From: Candidatus Sulfopaludibacter sp. SbA3
GTDB taxonomy: Bacteria; Acidobacteriota; Vicinamibacteria; Vicinamibacterales; UBA2999
NCBI GenBank assembly: GCA_945903265.1
Contig: CAMDNQ010000005.1
Location: 62,001 to 126,000, forward strand
Length of the DNA: 64,000 nt
Direction: 5' to 3'
The translations under genes and the position numbers were made by a program. Below are positions 60,233-64,000 of this stretch, one piece after another (the first letter of the stretch is position 1; the number at the start of each line of letters is the position of its first letter). The notes below the pieces were generated by a model. The model did not search any database and was not told where the DNA came from. It was given only the letters and a program-made list of their open reading frames with translations.

Positions 60233-61909
60233 TCAGCCATCGCGGGGCAGGCGAACCGTAAACGTCGCCCCTTGCCCGGGACCTGCGCTTTGCGCGGCCA
60301 CCGTTCCTCCGTGCGCCTCGACGATCTGCTTCACGATCGCGAGTCCCAGGCCGAGCCCGCCGTGTTCGCGGGCATCCTTGCCCTGGCGGAAGCGCTCGAA
60401 CACGAGTGGCAGGAACGCCGGATCGATGCCACGGCCGGTATCGGTCACGGTCACGATCGCTTCGTCGCCGACCCGCGTGCCCGCCACTCGGATAGAGCCG
60501 CTCGGCGCGGTGAACTTGATCGCGTTATTGAGGAGATTCCAGAACACCTGCTGCAGCCGGAGACGATCGCCACACACGCGCAGAGAAGGGACGGCGATGT
60601 CGATGCGGATCCGGCGCGCCTTCGCGGCCGGCTCGACCACCTCGCGGGCGGCCTGCACAGGCTCGCCAATCGGCAACGACTCGGTCGCCAGCCGGACGCG
60701 CCCAGCGACGAAGGCCGAGAGATCCAGCATGTCGTCAACCAGACGCTTCTGCGCCAGTGCATTGCGGCGGATCGTCTCGGCGATGCGAGGCAACCGCGCC
60801 TCGTCGACAGCACCTTTTGCGAGCATGTCGCTCCAGCCAAGCACCGCATTCAGCGGCGTCCGCAGCTCGTGCGAGAGCGCGGCAAGGAACTCGTCCTTGA
60901 GGGCGTTCGCGCCCTCCGCTTCGTCGCGGGCCGCACGTTCCCGCTCGATCAAGCTCTCCCGTTCGCGCTCGTGCTGCTGCCGTTCGGTGATATCGCGCAC
61001 GAACCCGATGAACGTCCACGCGCCTCTCACCCGCATACGGGTAATCGTCAACTCCACGGGAAAGACACTGCCGTCGCGGCGGCACGCGGTCAGCTCCACC
61101 CGGCGTTCCAGCAGCTGTGATTGTCCGGACGCCTGGTGACGCCGCAGCCCGGCACGGTGCGCTTCGCGCAGGTGTGGCGGGACGATAAGAGCGGCAAGTT
61201 CCTGCCCGACCGCATCCTCCCGGTCGTACCCGAAGAGGCGCTGGGCGGCGATATTGAACTCCTGCACCATGCCCTGCTCGTCCATCGCGATGATGGCATC
61301 GAGCGACCCGTTGATGATGGCCGCGTAGCGTGCCTCGTTCTCGTCGAGCTGCTCTTCGAGGGCCCGTCGCTGAATGAACTGCCCCAGCTGACGACCAATC
61401 GCCTCGGTCAACCGGAGGAACTGCGGCGTGACCGACTCGGTCCGCCAGGTGAAGCACTCGACCACGCCGACGATGCCGTCGCGGTTCACCACGGGGAACG
61501 CCACGGCGCCGTGCAGACCGGCGTGGCGCACGGCGTTGATACGTGGCATCCGCGTCTCATGCTGGACGCGCGAGAGCCACATCGCGTTGCCGTCCTGCCA
61601 GCACCGGCCGGGAAGCCCCTCGCCAGGCTTGAAACGGAGTCCGTGCGAGATGCCCGCGAACTCCTTGACGCGCGGCTCGGCAATCGACCACGCGTGCGTG
61701 CACTCGATCTCTGCGGATTCGCGACGAACGATCCAGAACCCTGCGTACTGCCACTGCAGCGCCTCGCCGAGCGCCGGCAGCAGGGCGACAGCCGCGCCGT
61801 CGACGCTGACGGCGTCGCTCAGGACCCGGCTGACGGCGTACTGGACCTCTGCATGCCGCGCCGGATCGATGTCCGATGCGGCTGCGTCAGGTGGGGACTC
61901 GTCGGCCAT
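60233..61909 (-). CDS. GAF-PAS sensor histidine kinase
   Basis: Cytosolic kinase of 558 residues (ATG at 61909; upstream frame start not preferred). GAF domain about 20-180 (WQYAGFWIVRRE, FKPGEGLPGRCWQ, FPVVNRDGIVGVVECF), PAS domain about 190-310 (SLDAIIAMDEQGMVQEFNIAAQRLFGY), a coiled linker, then His347 in AALSHELRTPLN, N-box NLLNNAIKF, DTGRGID and GLGLGLA. It has no receiver, so it needs an external partner; none is adjacent. It is divergent from the MEDS-domain gene, another sensor, which could share control. Confidence 0.92.
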   Translation of the reverse strand: MADESPPDAAASDIDPARHAEVQYAVSRVLSDAVSVDGAAVALLPALGEALQWQYAGFWIVRRESAEIECTHAWSIAEPRVKEFAGISHGLRFKPGEGLPGRCWQDGNAMWLSRVQHETRMPRINAVRHAGLHGAVAFPVVNRDGIVGVVECFTWRTESVTPQFLRLTEAIGRQLGQFIQRRALEEQLDENEARYAAIINGSLDAIIAMDEQGMVQEFNIAAQRLFGYDREDAVGQELAALIVPPHLREAHRAGLRRHQASGQSQLLERRVELTACRRDGSVFPVELTITRMRVRGAWTFIGFVRDITERQQHERERESLIERERAARDEAEGANALKDEFLAALSHELRTPLNAVLGWSDMLAKGAVDEARLPRIAETIRRNALAQKRLVDDMLDLSAFVAGRVRLATESLPIGEPVQAAREVVEPAAKARRIRIDIAVPSLRVCGDRLRLQQVFWNLLNNAIKFTAPSGSIRVAGTRVGDEAIVTVTDTGRGIDPAFLPLVFERFRQGKDAREHGGLGLGLAIVKQIVEAHGGTVAAQSAGPGQGATFTVRLPRDG

Positions 61910-62059
61910 GAATGATGGGCCGCGTGGACGGCCGCTGATTTCATTATGCAGCGGCCAGACGCGCGAAGATCCCGGAGGCGGCGACGCCTCGGCACGCTGC
62001 GTCATAATGCATGAACGTGCGCAGGCCGCCTACCTCAACCATTGCGCACAACTGGCAGC

Positions 62060-62668
62060 ATGCCTGACAAGATCGTCGTCCCCATCGGTAATGCGCATGC
62101 GAACGTGAGTCATGGCGACCATATCGCCTACTTCTGGGAATCGCCGGCTGAATTCGAACGCGGCGTCGCGTTCCTGATTGACGGCCTGAAATCCGGTGAC
62201 TTCTGCGTGATCTTCGGTCACGACGAGGCCAATGCGCAGGTCTGCGGCATCCTCGATCGAGCCGGCTGCCCCTCGCATGAATACATTCGCAGCAACCAGC
62301 TGCTCGTCCTCGGTCCCGAGACAACGGGCGATGCGACACTGCAGAAGATCGGACATGTGTTCGAGGATGCGGTGGGCCGCGGCGCTCCGCTGATTCGCCT
62401 GCTCGGGAACATTGGATGGGGCAAGCCGGGATGGCCCCACGAGGATGACATCCTTGCCTTTGAGGCAAAAGTCACGGGTGCGGCCCGCCACTATCCGTGC
62501 GTGGTCGTCTGTATGTATGACGTTCGCGCTCTCCCGGGCACCGTGATTCTGCACGGTGCGTTCGAAACTCACCCTGTCACGGTGTGCGGCAATATCGTGC
62601 GCGAGAACACGCACTACGTGGAAGTGGACGATTTTCTGGCGCGGTTCCCCAAACCACCGGTGGGCTAA
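62060..62668 (+). CDS. MEDS domain sensory protein
   Basis: Protein of 202 residues matching the MEDS (methanogen/methylotroph, DcmR sensory) domain, a degenerate RecA-like fold found in signalling proteins. Characteristic segments: SHGDHIAYFWESPAEFERGVAFLIDGLKSGD at the start, RLLGNIGWGKPGWP in the middle, and CVVVCMYDVRALPG near the C-terminus. It lacks a kinase or DNA-binding domain. Such proteins often work with histidine kinases; the divergent GAF-PAS kinase is a candidate. The ligand is unknown. ATG at 62060 is chosen over an upstream start. Confidence 0.85.
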   Translation: MPDKIVVPIGNAHANVSHGDHIAYFWESPAEFERGVAFLIDGLKSGDFCVIFGHDEANAQVCGILDRAGCPSHEYIRSNQLLVLGPETTGDATLQKIGHVFEDAVGRGAPLIRLLGNIGWGKPGWPHEDDILAFEAKVTGAARHYPCVVVCMYDVRALPGTVILHGAFETHPVTVCGNIVRENTHYVEVDDFLARFPKPPVG

Positions 62669-62704
62669 GCAGCCGCAGCGACCACTGTCGAGTACAGTCG
62701 GAGC

Positions 62705-64000
62705 ATGAGCCCCCTCTCCGACGTGATCCCGTCGCCACTTCAAAGCGGAAACACTCCCGCCGCCAGGAGCGAACTCGAACGCGAGGTATCGAGGCGGCGC
62801 ACGTTCGCCATCATTTCCCATCCGGACGCGGGCAAGACGACGCTGACGGAGAAGCTGCTGCTCTATGCCGGCGCGATCGAACTGGCCGGCGCGGTTCGCG
62901 GGCGCGCCGGGCGGCGCCACGCCACGTCGGACTGGATGGAGCTCGAACAGGAGCGCGGCATTTCGATCACATCGGCCGCGCTCGAGTTCGAGCTGCAGGG
63001 GCGGCGAGTCTCGCTGCTGGACACTCCCGGCCACAATGACTTCAGCGAGGACACCTACCGGGCGCTGATCGCGGCCGACAGCGTCGTGATGGTGATCGAT
63101 GCCGCCAATGGCGTCGAGGCGCAGACCCGGAAGCTGTTCGAGGTGTGCCGGCGCCGCCAGCTGCCGATTCTCACCTTCGTGAACAAACTCGACCGCCCAT
63201 CGCGGGATCCGCTCGAACTGATGGATGACATCGAGCGGACGCTCGGCATCGCGGCGGCGCCCGTGAACTGGCCGATCGGCAACGCCGAACGGTTCCGAGG
63301 CGTGTACGACCTCCGGCACCGGGCACTGCACCGCTACGAGCGCGAGGCGCAGGGACAATATCGCGCACCCGTCGACATCTCATCTCTCGACGATCCCGAC
63401 GCGCGGGAGCTCATTGGCGCCGACGAGTACACGCGTTTCCGAGAGTCGCTGGATGTCGTCACTGAAGCCGGCACGCGGTTCGACATCGGGGCGTATCTCG
63501 CGGGCCGGCAGACGCCGGTGTTCTTCGGCAGCGCCTTGACCAACTTCGGCCTCGACCCGTTTCTCCAGGCCCTCATCGAGCTCGCGCCAGCGCCGCAGCC
63601 GCGATCGAGTGATGCGGGCACGGTGGACCCGACGGATGATCGTGTCACCGGTTTCGTGTTCAAGATTCAGGCGAACATGGATCCCCGGCACCGCGATCGC
63701 ATTGCGTTTGTCCGCGTCTGCTCCGGCCGTTTCACCAAGGACATGGTGCTGTCGAACAGCCGTACGGGAGCGGTGCTCAGAGCGTCGCGCGCGTACCGCT
63801 TCTTCGGACGCGAGCGCGAGACGATCGAGGTGGCCTACGCCGGCGACATCATCGGCCTCGTGAACCCTGGACAGCTCGCGATCGGCGACACGCTGCACTC
63901 GGGACCGCCGCTGCAGTTTCACGAACTCCCCCGCTTCCCGGCGGAGCATTTTGCGCGTGTCCGGATGCGGAACACCCGTCATAAGCAGTTCGATGAGGGC
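62705..64000 (+). CDS. prfC: peptide chain release factor 3 (3' end beyond window)
   Basis: GTPase that recycles release factors 1 and 2 from the ribosome. The ATG at 62705 begins MSPLSDVIPSP; then RRRTFAIISHPDAGKTTLTEKLL (G1), TSDWMELEQERGISITS (switch I), LLDTPGHNDFSEDTYR (G3), FVNKLDRPSRDP (G4) and GSALTNFG (G5), then the translation-factor domain 2. 432 codons are present of about 530; the end lies beyond base 64000. An initial stretch of about 30 residues precedes the G domain, longer than in E. coli RF3. Confidence 0.95.
   Translation, partial: MSPLSDVIPSPLQSGNTPAARSELEREVSRRRTFAIISHPDAGKTTLTEKLLLYAGAIELAGAVRGRAGRRHATSDWMELEQERGISITSAALEFELQGRRVSLLDTPGHNDFSEDTYRALIAADSVVMVIDAANGVEAQTRKLFEVCRRRQLPILTFVNKLDRPSRDPLELMDDIERTLGIAAAPVNWPIGNAERFRGVYDLRHRALHRYEREAQGQYRAPVDISSLDDPDARELIGADEYTRFRESLDVVTEAGTRFDIGAYLAGRQTPVFFGSALTNFGLDPFLQALIELAPAPQPRSSDAGTVDPTDDRVTGFVFKIQANMDPRHRDRIAFVRVCSGRFTKDMVLSNSRTGAVLRASRAYRFFGRERETIEVAYAGDIIGLVNPGQLAIGDTLHSGPPLQFHELPRFPAEHFARVRMRNTRHKQFDEG

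Noticed and set aside
62030-63358. Minus-strand open frame of 442 codons
   Set aside because: It covers the MEDS and release factor 3 genes on the other strand, both of which match families well.

Overview
The window is high-GC, densely coded bacterial chromosome. The mix of genes points to an acidobacterium, most likely of the Vicinamibacteria (subgroup 6) type: four large Oar-like TonB-dependent receptors that begin with a carboxypeptidase-regulatory-like domain, a di-heme reaction-centre-type cytochrome c, an 808-residue membrane/spermidine-synthase fusion, PhoD and PhoX-like phosphatases, and many two-component proteins. This assignment is inferred from gene families only; there is no rRNA in the window. 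I found no tRNA, CRISPR array, transposase or phage gene.

Layout. 1-19 kb: four TonB-dependent receptor genes (the first cut by the window edge), with a small metalloprotease, a GGDEF/EAL protein, a CHAD protein, an iron-permease-family protein, a CYTH protein and a PhoD phosphatase between them. Several genes here have GTnAC-type motifs repeated every 11 bp upstream, like binding sites of PhoB/OmpR-type regulators. 19-24.4 kb: a tightly coupled minus-strand operon of three glycosyltransferases, two PHP-domain proteins and a small membrane protein. 24.6-33.1 kb: a PhoX-like Tat protein, a strong terminator, a large polytopic membrane protein, a cytochrome c, GlgC, and the spermidine-synthase-like fusion. 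33.2-41.9 kb: a five-gene minus-strand operon (adenylating enzyme, aldehyde-dehydrogenase-like reductase, glycosyltransferase, ABC ATPase, nitronate monooxygenase), a divergent MFS transporter, an FHA protein and a degenerate acyl-CoA dehydrogenase.

42-47.2 kb: an Hpt-REC-REC regulator, a TPR/YaiO-type outer-membrane barrel, a membrane-anchored HEAT-repeat protein and a processive family-2 glycosyltransferase. Together these look like a minimal synthase-dependent exopolysaccharide export system.

47.2-58.5 kb: one long minus-strand signalling operon. It starts with a response regulator, KaiC and KaiB, then a PAS-kinase-REC hybrid, an NtrC-type sigma-54 activator, a mini-protein consisting only of a kinase phosphoacceptor helix region, a three-PAS hybrid kinase, and further REC and REC-kinase proteins. 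It has a KaiC with its phosphorylation residues conserved but no KaiA, and a scar where part of a receiver domain was lost. I consider this KaiBC phosphorelay the most interesting system in the window.

58.5-64 kb: a tandem duplication of about 0.82 kb carrying two nearly identical small secreted proteins with structured leaders, a GAF-PAS kinase, a MEDS-domain protein, and the first 432 codons of peptide chain release factor 3.
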